Shown: positions 42,490 through 54,539, counted from the stretch's first letter. The stretch: DNA of 64,000 nt from Pterobdella sp. o SKG-2022 (GCA_964035795.1 OZ038320.1:32909456-32973455); one strand, 5' to 3'. A program made the numbers and translations. The notes: generated by a model from the letters alone, not told the origin.

Positions 42490-44945
42490 CCTCAGATGAG
42501 TGAAATTGGAAGTTATGTTGATAGAGCTTTTCTGAGAACATGTGCTGTGCCGCTTAGAACTATCTTCTGGATTTCTCTGAAAGAAGGATTGCCGGGTATT
42601 TTATCGAGAAAATCTTTGGTTCCTTTCTTGACCAGGCCCAGTGCACCTATCACAACTGGGATATTTCTAGCTCTGAGATGCCACATTTTTCCAATTTCAA
42701 TCTCCAAGTCTTTATACTTGGAGAGCTTTTCAAATGTTTTGGATGACACATTTTTATCTGTTGGCATGCTCATGTCAATTAGATAACAGACATTGCCTAG
42801 CAAATCCTTTACGACAATGTCTGGTCGGTTGGCTTGTATTGTGCGGTCCGTCTGGGTTGGGAAATCTCAAAGAATCATAAAATTTGGACCATCAGTAATT
42901 GGCTCCGGGTGATGTTTGTACCAGTTTTTCTTCGTACTCACCTCGAAGTGGTTACAGATTTTCCAGTGGAGATATTGACCTACCCTATCGTGTCTTCTTT
43001 TGTATTCTGCGGGTGTGAGAACAGAGCATCCAGATATAAGACGGTCAATAATCTCAACTCTCTCACCACATAACCTGCATTTGGGGTCAGTCCCATTTCG
43101 AATTATATTTGCCTGATAATTCCTGATAAAAAGGCTTTGGTTTTGAGCAGCAAATATAAACCCTTCTGTCTCTGCTTTTAGTTCTGAGCTGGAGAATCAC
43201 TGGAGGGTTGCTTCAACGTCCACTTCGGTATTTTAAAGCCGTGCTGCGTACTGTCCATGAAGGGGTTTACTTTGCCATCTGTTTTCTATTTGCTTCAACC
43301 CCTTGATTTTGGACATTTCTCTGGCTTTACAAGCATTTTCATTTGGAGCAGGTAGGTGGCTGTCGAGTACAAAATTTAATTCCTGGGTGAATTTTAAAGA
43401 CTCTTTGGTAATTGAATGACTTTTTTTTGAGTTTTCATGTTGGCTCACTAACTTCAACATCCAGTCATTGGTTTTTTTTAAATATTTATCCAGTTCAATG
43501 GTTGAAGTCTTATAGCTGAGTTCAATGGTTGAAGTCTTATAGCTGAGTTCAATGGTTGAAGTCTTATAGCTGAGTTCAAGTTGTATTAAGCCTCTTCCTC
43601 CTTTTTGTCTTGGTATGTACAGTCGATCTACATCTGCTTTTGGATGATGCATTCTATTTATAGTGAGTTGTTTTCTTATTTTTGCATCTAGTCTCTTGAT
43701 TTCATTAAGGTTCCAATTTATAATATTAAAACTATATGTGACTATTGGTAATGCTAGAGTGTTAATTGCTATTATTATATTTTTAGCGTTAAGTTCAGTT
43801 TTCATTATGGATCTTATTCGTTTTAGGCATTCTTTTCTTATTTTTTCTTTCATTTTTGAATGCTGTATGCCATCTCCTTCATCCATTCCTAAATATTTAT
43901 ACGCTTCACCTGGTTCTAGGTCTTTTATCGTAGTATTTATATCAAGCTGGACGTCTTGCCATGTGGTTAGCTTTCCTTTGCTGAAGGTTGCTTTGGCACA
44001 CTTCAAGTCCAAAATCTATGTTGATATCATCACTGAATTTCTTAAGAGTGTTGAGGATGCCAGTTTGTTCATTGTCATTTTTTGCAAATGTTTTCAGATC
44101 ATCCATATATAGCAGATGGTTGACCTTTTTTCCTGCTTTTGTTTCATGACCCTACCCAGTTTCGTTGAGGAGTGTTGACAGTGGAGCTAGAGCAAGGCAA
44201 AACAGAAGTGGGGATAGTGAGTCGCTTTGAAAGATTTCTCTTTTAATGTTGAACTTTCTAGATTTGAGTTTGCCTTCTTGGTGATACAAAATCACAGAAG
44301 TTTTCCATTTTTCCATGCTTTTTTTCAGGAACTTGATAGCTATTGGAAAGATTTTGTACATTTGGAGACATTTGATTATCCAATCATGTGGTATAGAATC
44401 GAATACTTTTTTTGAATCTATTCATGCTGTACTCAAATTTTTTCTTTTTTTTTTTGCTTCTTCAAAGATGGCTTTATTGATAAGAAGCTGGTCTTTACAT
44501 CCATAGCTTCCTTTTTGGCACCCTTTTTGTTCGATAGGCAGCATGTTTTCTGAGGTAAGATGATGGTGTATTCTATTTTTTATAATCGATGTTATTATTT
44601 TATAAAACGTAGAGAGACAAGTAATTGGTTGATAATTTTTTGGCTTGTTAGTTTCTTCCGATTTAGGTATTAAAATGGTTTTTCCCGTTGTGAGCCATGT
44701 GGGACAGAGTTCTGGATTCAGTACGCATTCTTTGATTGCTTTGGTGATTGGCTCATGCAACGATGTGAAACTTTTGATTCAGAAGTTGGCTACTTTGTCA
44801 ATGCCAGGTTCTTTCCAGTTTGATGTTTTTTGGATTTTATATTTTATTTCTTCGATAGTTATATCTTCCCATACTTGTTGTTGTTTTTCTTCATTATTTC
44901 TTTCCACTTTTTTAACCCATTCTGTTTTTTATTATAATATTTAGG
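42490..44945 (-). mobile_element. RLE-type LINE A (R2/NeSL-like), 5'-truncated and dead
   Basis: Minus strand, read from 44945. Reverse transcriptase: TEWVKKVE, NWKEPGIDKVANF, KTILIPKSEETNKPKNYQPI, IEQKGCQKGSYGCKDQLLIN, IDSKKVFDSIPHDWI (motif A), QSDSLSPLLFCLALAPLSTL (motif B), HLLYMDDLKTFAKN (catalytic YMDD). Then PRQKGGRGLIQLE, a CCHC-type finger CRLCGERVEIIDRLISGC, and the restriction-like endonuclease (RPDIVV, YLIDM, KYKDLEIEIGKMW, IPVVIGALG). Defects: TGA at 44779, 44422 and 42867, TAG at 44152, and a frameshift before CAKATF. A 27-bp tandem triplication lies in the thumb region. It abuts a TTA array at its 3' side and LINE B at its 5' side. Confidence 0.88.
43494..43575 (-). repeat. 27-bp in-frame triplication inside LINE A
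   Basis: Three identical 27-bp units encode LSYKTSTIE three times in the region after PRQKGGRGLIQLE. They are identical at DNA level, so the expansion happened late, probably after the copy died. Confidence 0.9.
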
Positions 44946-44949
44946 TTCT

Positions 44950-46085
44950 TTCTTATTTTTATTTTTATTTTTAACACAGTATACATACTGGGATTTAAAC
45001 TACTACCGAAGTCTTACCAAGACCCTAGGGTAGTAGAGTTCGATGCTATTCATTCATTACGGGCCAAAACTCTTAAAATGTGCGCCGTGCCCATAAGCGC
45101 TGTTTTTTTGATTTCATAAATTTTAGGTGATCCAGGAAGCGTCGAGAGTTTGAGACTTAAATCTTTTCCGACTGTTCCTAGTGCGCCCACAACTATTGGA
45201 ACTACTTTTGTATTCATATTCCAGCATCTTGATATCTCCGTTTGCAGATCGCGGTATTTGAAAATTTTCTCAGATGTTTTCGACACTATGTTGGTGTTTG
45301 ATAGTACTGAGATATCAACCAGAGTACACTCTCTTTTTTTTTCATCTTCAACCACTATGTCTGGTTTATTTGCTTGTATGTTTCTGTCTGTGTGTATTGG
45401 GCTGTCCCATAGTACTGTTAGTTCGTCTTTTTTTATCACTGGTCGAATTTCATGTTCGTACCACTTACTTTTGACTTCAAATCCACATGTCTTACATATT
45501 GTCCAGTGAATGAATTTAGCGACTCTGTTGTGGCGTTCTAGGTACTCGTGCTTTGCCAGCATTGGGCATCCTGAAACAATGTGTGATATTGTTTCAGGGT
45601 GAGTTCTGCAAAGCCTACAATTTGGATCAACGCCTTATTCAATATTTTATTTTTATAATAATTTGTTGCAAGCGTCTGATCTTGGGAGGCAATTATGAGG
45701 CTCTCAGTTGTTTCTTTCAACCCAGCTCTGCGAAGCCATGCTATGGATTTTTTCTTGTCTATTTGTTCACTTTCAAGGGCTTGTGCATACTGACCGTGCA
45801 TAGGCTCATTTGTGTATTTGTTTTGAATTTCCTTCATGAGTGTTTTTTTACCATGTGTTTTGTTTTACTCGCTGCCGTAACTGGGTGAACATTTTCTTGA
45901 GAAACTGTATTCTCAAAGTTCAGATTAAACGCTCTTCTCACTTTTTTATTGATTTCAAAGAGACTATAAGCAGACTTTTTCGATTCTTCGTGTTCTGTTA
46001 CTGCACACATTAAAGGAGTAGTTTGTTTCTTTAAATACATTTCCAGGCCAGCGAGATCTGTGTAAAAGTGGGATTCTACATGCAT
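44950..46085 (-). mobile_element. RLE-type LINE B, 3' fragment
   Basis: Minus strand. It begins just after a TTA array with HVESHFYTDLAGLEMYLKK, passes MHGQYAQALESEQ, SIAWLRRAGLKETTESL, IIASQDQTLATNYYKN, then shifts frame by one into the CCHC finger CRLCRTHPETISHIVSGC and the endonuclease: PMLAKHEYLERHNRVA, IHWTICKTCGFEV, VLWDSPIHTDRNIQANKPDI, VPIVVGALG. The 3' end carries an AATAAA-type A-rich run (about 44945-44990). It has no reverse-transcriptase catalytic region. It is a relative of LINE A but a separate insertion, lying directly upstream of A in the same orientation. Confidence 0.85.
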
Positions 46086-46088
46086 CAT

Positions 46089-46105
46089 CATTATTATTAT
46101 TATTA

Positions 46106-46182
<77 letters not shown>
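46089..46182 (+). repeat. (TTA)n microsatellite at the 5' boundary of LINE B
   Basis: About 30 TTA/ATT units ending before GGCTTTCG. With the array at 42189 it brackets the two-LINE block, suggesting insertion into pre-existing TTA repeats. Confidence 0.95.
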
Positions 46183-46317
46183 GGCTTTCGAAAAACGATA
46201 TCTCCCATTTTGCTTGATATTGCTTTGTGATTAATTTATCAATTTTTCAGTTATTAACTTTTATTAAAAGTTGTATTGAGTTCACTTTCACTAACTTATA
46301 TCCTCGTGAACACTCAG

Positions 46318-47470
46318 CCTCGCACACCAACATCCGGGTCTTCTCCACCATTTTCCTGGCAGTGCTCCTCATCATAATGGCCATTATGTTGATATTCCTC
46401 ACATTTATCAAACCTTTCATTACCAGCATTTCAACAAACCACATCTTCCGTTTGAACTCACAAAATAAAAACTCACTTTTATGGTCGCATTGTGGGCCTG
46501 TCTTACTTCTCTTCATGAAACAAAAATGCCAAAGTCTATCTTGGTGTGGAGTTGAGGCTTTTGGCAAAGGTTGAGTGGTTGGTTGATGGCACACTGCTCT
46601 GCTTGGGGTCCTTCAATGGATGTTTTGGAGCCTAGTTTCCATGGTTTGTGATGAATTCTCAAGGCGGGGCACCTTGCCAAGCTTATCAACAGAAGTTCAA
46701 AATAATTTTTCAAAATAAAAAAATATGAAAAAATATGTATGCTCACTCAAAATTTTAAATCTTCAAACTAAAGCAATTTCACAAACATACATAGTTTAGA
46801 AAAAACTGGAACCTTCCTCAACCTCACCTTAAGGCTAAGGACTTCAAATGAAGTTGAACCTATCGGGAATTGTTGATTATTGAAATATTATATGTATCTC
46901 AAATTTTCTAATTTTGAAATTTGAAAAAACCAAGAAGATCTGAATTAAAAGCATATATAAGATGTCTTCAAAAGAGGTTCATAGGGTGGCTTCCTATGAG
47001 GGTGGTTATTGAGCTTCAGAGATTTTTAGGTATTTTGTATAATCTCATTTTTGATAGTCCATTTTTGTACTTCTGCATTTCCCCAAAGATGATTTCATTT
47101 TTAAAATCAACGTTTAGGAGCATTTCAATATTGAAAAGTACATTAAACCGATTTTTGACAAAATTATATAATTTTATACTAGTGAATTTTTACATTTAAC
47201 TCGTGCACTTACACACACACACACAGTTACGCAAAAAGAAGAAGTGGTAGGCTAATGCCTAGTAGGCATACTGATGATGGACGAGCTATCGTTTCCAAGC
47301 ACACAACTCACCTTCATGCTAAAAAACAACCAGTCAAAGAAGAATTGAGCCGAGAGCAGAACTTTGAGTCGATGGAGAAGTGGTTGAAAATAAAGAAAAA
47401 TAAAAATCAGAAAGTTGAAGTGGTGCAAGAACACAATTCCATCCCTCAAGACACACTTCGTGCTGCGTGA
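46318..47470 (+). CDS. Family member F2: membrane and tail exons only
   Basis: Transmembrane exon 46318..46387 (70 nt, entered in phase 1 after cactcag, left in phase 2: SHTNIRVFSTIFLAVLLIIM, then AI) and tail exon 47263..47470 (phase 2: RHTDDGRAIVSKHTTHLHAK, ending IPQDTLRAA). Sizes and phases equal those of F1, F3 and F4, and the end of the transmembrane exon (GCCATTAT before GT) is nearly the same as in F3 (GCTATTAT). No ectodomain exon was found immediately upstream, where LINE B is inserted, so the 5' half may be displaced or lost. Expression is unknown. Confidence 0.45.
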
Positions 47471-48831
47471 CATTTCATCAACAAAATCAATAGAATCCGA
47501 TCATACTTTAACCTTTATCATCATCATACTCTTCATCTTCATCACCATCATTTTGAAGCTAAAATTAAAATAAAAAGCTGCAAAAAGGAGAGAAAGTCGT
47601 TTGTTCACTCATTACAGCATCAAACCTTGTCGCAAGTTTCTTCGGGATAATAATTATCAAATTTGAGTCTGGACCGTTTTTTTCTTGTTTCCAACTTATT
47701 CATTTGTTTTTATAACTTAGTGAAGGTTACGTCAGGCAAACATTGTTTGAAGCTGATGAACAAGCTGCCCGTATTGCTTAGTTGGTAGAGCATTAGACTT
47801 ATTACATGAAGTTACCGGGTTCGATCCCGTGTGAGCCAACGATTAGCACTGTTTCAAATTGTGGTTTATTGAGATAAAATTCGCAGCAAGTGCTTTTAAC
47901 TTTTATTAGAGCACTAAATAAATACCAGTTCACAATAACTGAAAAACAATGAATCTATTGAAACGTTCAACCCATTAAGGTAAGGCATATTTGAACCAAT
48001 CATGTGCGCAAAAAAGTTTGAAGTGGATATTTAGGATGAGGGTTTTGAATGATTAATCATCTTTTGAACGATCAAAAGTTGATGTTTCATTAATAAACAC
48101 ACAAAAACAGTTATTTATTTGTTTTTACAAAGTTTTTGAAGTCAAACCTGCTTTCTTCCCATTTCATAAAAGTAATGCACTGCCTCTCGAATGCACAGAA
48201 GTTGGTGTGGCGTCACTGATCTAGCCATCTAAGGACTCAAAAGTTTAACTTTTCAACAACGTCATTACTTGCTCGAAACATAAACACCCAAAATAATAAT
48301 GCAAGTTTTGGAACTCATAAAATCAAATGTCTTCATAATTTGCAAGACTGACCCACTCAACGTTCAATAATTTTGCTCGGCATTTTAAGCTTCTTTCGTG
48401 CTTCTCTGACAAGTTGAACCTTGTGAAAACTCTCTTCATGCACGATTAAAACTGTGATGAAACTAATGATGGACCAGAAACTTCTTCTCACTCTCATTTT
48501 GTTTCTCTCAAAGCAAAGCGAGTAACTTGATTTTAATCACAAACGTGCCTTTCTCAAACTAGGACCACTTTTTCAAGGTGGTATTGCCATCTTATTTGGG
48601 AAAGCGGTTTAAAGACAAAATCTCAAGTAAGCCCTAGTTTCTCGGTTTTGGGGCAGAAGCAACAACCTTGTTTTTTAAGGAAGCATGTGGGATGCCATTG
48701 AGGCATTGGTTGTAGGGTGCCACCCGGAGCACCTCCAGGCGTTAAGGAGCTGCCTTATGTCCAAAGAGCCTTTTCTCATTTTCGATAGATTAATATTTTT
48801 CTTTTTTTGGCATATCTGTATATATAGCAAT
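47471..48831. other. Intergenic with a SINE and a GC-richer patch
   Basis: Apart from the SINE at 47768 the only unusual part is a GC-richer patch at about 48640-48770 (GGGATGCCATTGAGGCATTG and GTGCCACCCGGAGCACCTC). It has short self-complementary words and no coding frame. It may be an old repeat. No gene seen. Confidence 0.4.
47768..47935 (+). mobile_element. tRNA-derived SINE, full length
   Basis: A-box-like GCTTAGTTGGTAGAGCATT, B-box GGGTTCGATCCCG, acceptor-like TGAGCC, then the tail with AGCACTGTTTCAAATTG, GCAGCAAGTGCTTTTAA and TAAATACCAGTTCACAATA. Most diverged tail of the family but with a good internal promoter. Confidence 0.85.
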
Positions 48832-48910
48832 TAAACTTTAAAAACATCAATTAAGGATTCATACATTTATTTAAAATAAAAGCTATAAATTTCGATAAGT
48901 ATAGCCTATA
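48832..48910 (+). mobile_element. Single arm of the hairpin element
   Basis: AAACTTTAAAAACATCAATT, AGGATTCATACATTTATTTA and GATAAGTATAGCC match one arm of the hairpin at 30656. No partner arm is present. Confidence 0.8.
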
Positions 48911-48922
48911 TGAATAGCATAA

Positions 48923-49336
48923 ATGAATTCCAGGTATTTGTGTATAAGTTTGCTTCATTTATTTATTCTGTTTTTATATATTTCATCTTCAAGATTATTC
49001 AATCGAAAGCAAGTTTTTTTTTGCAAGTTTCGAGGTCAATGTTATTACAACTTCATACAACTCTCCATTAAATCTTTCAACCACGCAGACTTTCTTTTGG
49101 GACAGTACGTTTTAACCAACCAACATTTAAAGTCAATTACTCACAAGATCAACAACGCCACCACCAACTTAATCACCGACTTTCTGCCTCAAGGATTTCC
49201 CATGGGTGAAAGTGGTAATTGTTTAACGCTCCCTTCGTTAGTAGGACCATTTCTCATTTGGGTGCTTTTTTATTGTTTAAACCTACTCTGGCTACAGAAA
49301 CAGCAAGAGGCTTTGCGTTTTATTTACATACCTTGA
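48923..49336 (+). CDS. Possible small secretory/membrane protein or 5' exons of F3
   Basis: A 137-codon ATG frame. It starts with a hydrophobic signal-like segment (YLCISLLHLFILFLYISSS), contains RGQCYYNFIQLSIKSF and an NNATT sequon, and ends with a second hydrophobic stretch (LVGPFLIWVLFYCLNLLWL). The interior has good splice motifs (tttgcaag, AAAGTG|gtaatt), so it may really be several exons, perhaps the missing 5' part of F3, which begins about 370 bp downstream. I could not fix the joins. No domain recognised. Confidence 0.3.
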   Translation: MNSRYLCISLLHLFILFLYISSSRLFNRKQVFFCKFRGQCYYNFIQLSIKSFNHADFLLGQYVLTNQHLKSITHKINNATTNLITDFLPQGFPMGESGNCLTLPSLVGPFLIWVLFYCLNLLWLQKQQEALRFIYIP

Positions 49337-49709
49337 TTCTTGCAGCTTTCTTGATGTTTATGTAGCGAGAGTACATTAAACTGGGTTGAAGCTACGAACT
49401 TGGGTGGATGGTGTGGTAGAGGTAATATCAATGTTCAGTTTGTATATTATTTATCTACATACAGTTAAAGCATTCAAATGTTGTATACATGTTTGAAATA
49501 GTAAAACTGTTGTGTTAAGTGGTTTTTGATGCAGGTGTTGTTCAGGAAAAAAATTATAAATTGTAAGTTTTAAGCATGTCGTAATAAAAATTGCATACCT
49601 CAGAATTTGAATTTGTGTCCAATAGTGATATATGTAAGATGTGGGTTACAAAAGTCTGAAAAAAAATTGATAAAATTGCACATTCATAAAATGACTGATA
49701 CAATTTTAG

Positions 49710-51548
49710 ATCTGTGCTCGAAGCAGAACTGAAACGAAACTTCTTCATTTCAAAAGCTGAAATCATCATACCGAACCCTACTGAGCTGATGTAACACAAG
49801 TTCACTACATTTATTATTCAATATAAGAGCACTTGCTTCAGAAAAATATCTGAGCCATGCATCATTCATGTAAAAAGCATTAAAAGATGAACCTCATCAA
49901 TTTGTGAGCATCAAACATACCACGAAACACCAGAACCACCAGGGTGGAAGTGCTCGACGTGCATGGAAAAGTGGTGCAGTGCCAACCTCAGTGTTTGCCT
50001 AACATCTCGAACATGGTGCGGGTAGTTCTAACAAATCGTGAAACCGACTTGTGCCAAATAAAGATCTATGTCAGTCTTTTAGGTTGGTAGATGAGTTTGA
50101 GGGAAGGAGATGTTACTTTGTGGATTTCATTCAGTTGTTTGAGAATTTTGTATTCTTTAAGGGTGGGAGAAGGTCGCAAAAGGTTTTGACTCCAAGGATT
50201 TATGTCCTTATTCATTATAAACTCTATAAAAACATGACAGTAACTTATAACAATGTTTCACAGTGACAAGAGAAATTGAAAGTACTTATTTTATCTATAA
50301 TTTATATTCAATTCTTTTCAAAATTTTTCTTTCCATTAATTTTTTTCTGGTTTTTTTTATAAATGAAATTTTCAGTTTTGAACCGACCCACTTGAGTTTC
50401 ATCACTACTTTTATAGGATTTTTTTCTTGATCCTGGTCTTTTTTTTCAATTCCCAATGGCTTTATTTTTTCATTGTTTTTTTTTATTAAAATAGGCACCA
50501 GAGTTTTTTAATTGTTTCTACATTTCATTATTTTAATATTATTTCTAAAATTTTCTACCCTCAGTTGCCTTGACAACAGTTAAGCCCGGTGAATGAAAAA
50601 TCATTTTATTCTTTTTATTATATATAACTAAAAAATGAAATAAACAAAAAAAATTAATTAATAAATAAAATGAAGTGTGAAATGAACAACTAAAAAGCAA
50701 CAGCTGAAAATACACTTTTTTCAACGACAATCCTTAGATAAAGAAAAACCCAAAGCTCTCCCGATCATAGGTGCTGACCAATTTAGAATCTATCTACTTC
50801 ATTTTAAAATATTGAGCTAGATCGAGTTTTATAAAAACAGACTAGCCTAATCTTCACCCAAACTAATGACTTGTAAACCTCCAAGCACGAAGCTTTCCTC
50901 AAAAATCTCACACACCCACTCACGTCCCTTCACAAACCTACTCACAAACCCCGTCACAAACTCACTCTCACCATTGGAAAAGCTTCGTACTTTTATTTAT
51001 ATATTTGAAGCATTTCTTCAACATCTTTCAAAATTTTAAATGACCCAAGTGTACTCCCTCATCGGTGTTGTCGTTTTCCTCCTTCTCATCACCACATGCC
51101 TCTTAGCTGCTATTATGTCGGTAATTTTTGAATTTTATTTCCATATAATTTATTCAAATATATAATGTGAAATTATTTTATTCTATTCTTGGTTCAAAAT
51201 CTTCTGAAGTACATGCAATTAAACATGTTCTTGATTCTAGTTGCTTCAAAACAGCAGCATGGCTTCCATTAAACATTAAAATAAAGCAAATTTTCAAACT
51301 CATTCACAATTTAATTTAAAAAACTACAAAATTCAAGTTTTTTTATTAAACTCGCTAAATTTTTTTTGCACAGACACCGCTTAACTGGTCACATCTCATC
51401 TCGGTTTCCTAGCAACCAAACAATGTCCATTCCCAGCCAAAGTATCTACTCTGCCAAAAACAATGAGATTTCCATCAACGACAAAATTATGGACGACTTG
51501 TTCGGTAAACCAAAACGCAAGAAAAGCGCCAAAAAAGTGGCTTTATGA
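49710..51548 (+). CDS. Family member F3: Cys-module membrane protein (5' end unresolved)
   Basis: Four exons in phase: 49710..49790 (VLEAELKRNFFISKAEIIIP), 49943..50082 (VEVLDVHGKVVQCQPQCLPN, then VRVVLTNRETDLCQIKIYVS), 51050..51116 (67-nt transmembrane exon: YSLIGVVVFLLLITTCLLAA), 51374..51548 (basic tail HRLTGHISSRFPSNQ ... DLFGKPKRKKSAKKVAL, TGA). The module exon shows C-x3-C-L-P-N then L-C-x-I-x-I-Y-V, the clearest version of the family signature. The Lys-rich C-terminus could be a nuclear-localisation or ER-sorting signal, or simply membrane-proximal charge (inference). A signal peptide exon was not identified with confidence; 48923 is a candidate. The donor of the membrane exon (gtcggt) is weak and was chosen to keep phase. 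Confidence 0.58.
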
Positions 51549-51792
51549 AATCACTCGACATCTCAAAGCTTGGGACTTGTCTATTCCTTGTTTCCTTTCT
51601 ATTTAAAACTGAACTGCAACAAACAACAAAAATTCTATCATTCAAAAACAACTTTTTTTAGCTCGAAGCTGAGAAAAAAATAACAAGACCGTGTGTGTTG
51701 AGTACATGTACCAGTTAATGTTTGCAATGATAAAAGTTGTTTTAAGAAATAGCCTGGAGTTTAAACGTAAGACATTGCTTTTATTTTGTAGC

Positions 51793-52726
51793 AAAAACAT
51801 CAAATAAGAGGAATTTTTAATATATTTATTGAGAATTGGAAGCTATAATTTTCCATAAGTTTAGCCTTATCATAAAACGTTGGCGAAAAAAATAAAATCG
51901 TAACTAAGGTTATATAGTGATTCAAAGACTATAATTAAGAATTAGTTAATTATTCAAAAAACAGAAGTTGTTTTAATTCCAATGCTATTATTTCACATAA
52001 TTGTGCAAGAGTACTTCAAAGAAAAATAATTTGTTAAACGATATCAATTTTTATCAAGAGAAATTAATCTCTATGTCCCCCTTCGGTCATTGCCCCGTTC
52101 AATTTTTTTCAAATCCTTTAATATTGGATTCCAGGCATTAGTATTAGCTATGAGTTGTGGGTCATCATAGCCATTGAAAACAGAACTGTGCTTTTTTATT
52201 TCAAGACTCCCTCACCAAGAGATTTTTTGTAGTGAAAACTTGTTTTTTTCTTTTTCAATTTTTAAAATCTCAGGAGTCTCCCAGTTAATTTTTCCGTGGA
52301 TACAATACCCAGCATGTTTGCTAATCCCCGATATTTCTGAAACAGCTTTTTTTGATTCAACATCAGACCTGAGCTGCTTCATTCGGGTTTTTATACTCAC
52401 TCTTGTTTAGCCAATATACGCTTTATTCATATCACAAGAGCATTAGAGATTAATTTCTTTTGATAAAAATTGATATCGTTTAACAAATTATTTTTCTTTG
52501 AAGTACTCTTGCACAATTATTTGAAATAATAGCATTGGAATTAAAACAACTTCTGTTTTTTTGAATAATTAACTAATTCTTAATTATAGTCTTTGAATCA
52601 CTATATAACCATAGTTACGATTTTATTTTTTTCGCCAACGTTTCATGATAAGGCTAAACTTATGGAAAATCATAGCTTCCAATTCTCAATAAATATATTA
52701 AAAATTTCTCTTATTTGATGTTTTTC
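51793..52726 (-). mobile_element. Penelope-like element fragment (GIY-YIG endonuclease) between inverted arms
   Basis: Arms of about 280 bp (51793..52072 and 52446..52726) are inverted copies with about 95% match by eye. Between them the minus strand encodes the C-terminal end of a Penelope-like protein: CDMNKAYIG, VSIKTRMKQLRSDVESKKAV, HGKINWETPEILKIE, GSLEIKKHSSVFNGYDDPQL, PILKDLKKIERGNDRRG. This fits a GIY-YIG domain (YIG-x-T ... R-x-K-x-H/L-R ... I-x-W) and the usual C-terminal text. It has a TAA after YIG and a TGA before GSLEIK, so it is inactive. Inverted flanks resemble Penelope pLTR arrangements, but no reverse-transcriptase core is present. Confidence 0.75.
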
Positions 52727-52910
52727 TTTACAAAATATTGAAGAAAAATACATACGATGTCCCTGAAAAGAAAAATTGATTTTATTTATAATTCGAAATG
52801 GAATTTTAAAAGTTGATCATATGGAATGGTCAAAAGTGGTCAGAGGACTTAATACAACAGAGGTTCGAAAGGGTGCTCAACTTGAAGGTGCTTGCATGAC
52901 CCATTTCTTG

Positions 52911-53642
52911 TCAGCCAGTCATCTTTCTCTTTTTTAGCTTTTTTTCTTTTTTGAGAGGAAGTTTTTTTTTCGTTTTACGATTTTTCTTTTTTATTTCCAC
53001 TTCGAAACTCAAATTTTTATCGCTCTCTAAAGAGCCATTTTTGACTGCGTCTTCGTTTATCTCGTTAATTTTTATCGTTTCTTTCAGGTCCTCCTCATCT
53101 TCTTCTTCATCATGGAACGTGAAAACCTGGCCCATTTTAATTTTGATCAATTGCGTCATTGAATGTTTTTCTATTATTTCTAACTCTTTTTTCTTTTCTC
53201 TTTCTAACTCTTTTCTTTGTTCCTCTGACTCTTTTCTTCTTTGTTCTTCTAGCTCTTTTCTTCTTTGTTCTTCTAGCTCTTTTCTTCTTTGTTCTTCTAG
53301 CTCTTTTTCTCTTTCTATTTCTAACTCTTTTTCTCTTTCTAAATCTCTTTCTTTTTCTCTTTTTTTTTTTTTTTTGACTGCTTTTTTTTTTTTTTTTTTT
53401 TCTTTTTATCTTTTTCTATTTCCTTTTCTTTTTTTTTCTGATTTTCTTTTAATCTTTCTTTTCCATTTTCTTTTTTTTCTTCTTCACTTTCGTCCGATGA
53501 TATCCTCACCTCTTCTTCAAGGTGCTTTTTTTTGTTTTTAAAAGATTTCATTGTTTTTTTTTCAAACTTTTTAGATGGTTGTTGAGCAAATTGTTTCAGT
53601 ATTTTGCTTTGTACTGATTTTTGATTGCGAAACACTTTTAGG
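52911..53642 (-). CDS. Lys/Glu-rich protein, last exon, frame broken in a poly-A tract
   Basis: Minus strand. Acceptor ccacag at 53643-53648, then VFRNQKSVQSKILKQFAQQP, EEEVRISSDESEEEKKENG, poly-Lys, EKELEEQRRKELEEQRR repeats, KMGQVFTFHDEEEDEED and a final Lys-rich run ending KKRKMTG, stop at 52911. The poly-Lys part is coded by long T-runs on + (53361-53400), and the frame upstream of the run does not match that downstream. Either a homopolymer sequencing error or a real frameshift. The composition suggests an intracellular charged protein. No family recognised. Upstream exons not found. Confidence 0.55.
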
Positions 53643-54539
53643 CTGTGGACAATTTATTACTATGTAGTATTATGTATCAATTATAATATAAAATTTTTGG
53701 AAATTATTTTTACATTCAATAATATTCTTATTTTTAGTAAAATAAGTTTTGATTGGCATTTTAAAAAGATTTCTTAAATGATATCATAGTGCACAAGTTT
53801 TGAAATGCGGTACAAAACGGATAAACATTCAAAACAACTTTTTAAATTCATAATTTTTCAACAAATAATACAACAATTTCAAACTTATATTCAGTGCTAA
53901 AACAGAATGAAATGTACTGACTAACTAGAAAAGATACAGAAATAGCAAAAAGAGGAAACAGAAACTGACAACATACAAGTAGACCATCACATCTGATGGA
54001 GGGTTTATTGATCCTTATTATTTCCTTAAAATCATCCCCCAAAGTTTTTCTTATGCACCTAACTTTAATTGCGATCATTTAATAAATCAATGTTAGAAAT
54101 CATTTAATGACATTCAAAAAAAATTAAACAAGCAATGTTAATAAAAAACAGTTCAATAGGTAGGTAATACAGAATAAGTTGTTGCAGTAATAGAGAACAG
54201 TGTGGGCAGACGGCGTAAGAGACAAATTTCAATTTACTTTGAAAATTTTCAAAAAAATTTGATTTAAAAAATCACTTGAACAAATGTCAAATAAAAAAAA
54301 ACGACGGTGAAAAAAAATGAAAAGCCTTGAAATATAAAAAGAAATGAAGAGAGGACGAAGTAAAGAACCTAGAAAAAGGGTGTGCGGGAGCGGAGAGAAA
54401 AAGATGGTTGCAGGTGGGACATAAGAATATAAAATTCAGACTATCTTCTAACAATGCTTCACATGGGGGTGTCTCAGCTCCTTGCTTAGCTCTATATAAA
54501 CTGTTATTATCGATATTATTAAAATCAAGATAATACATG

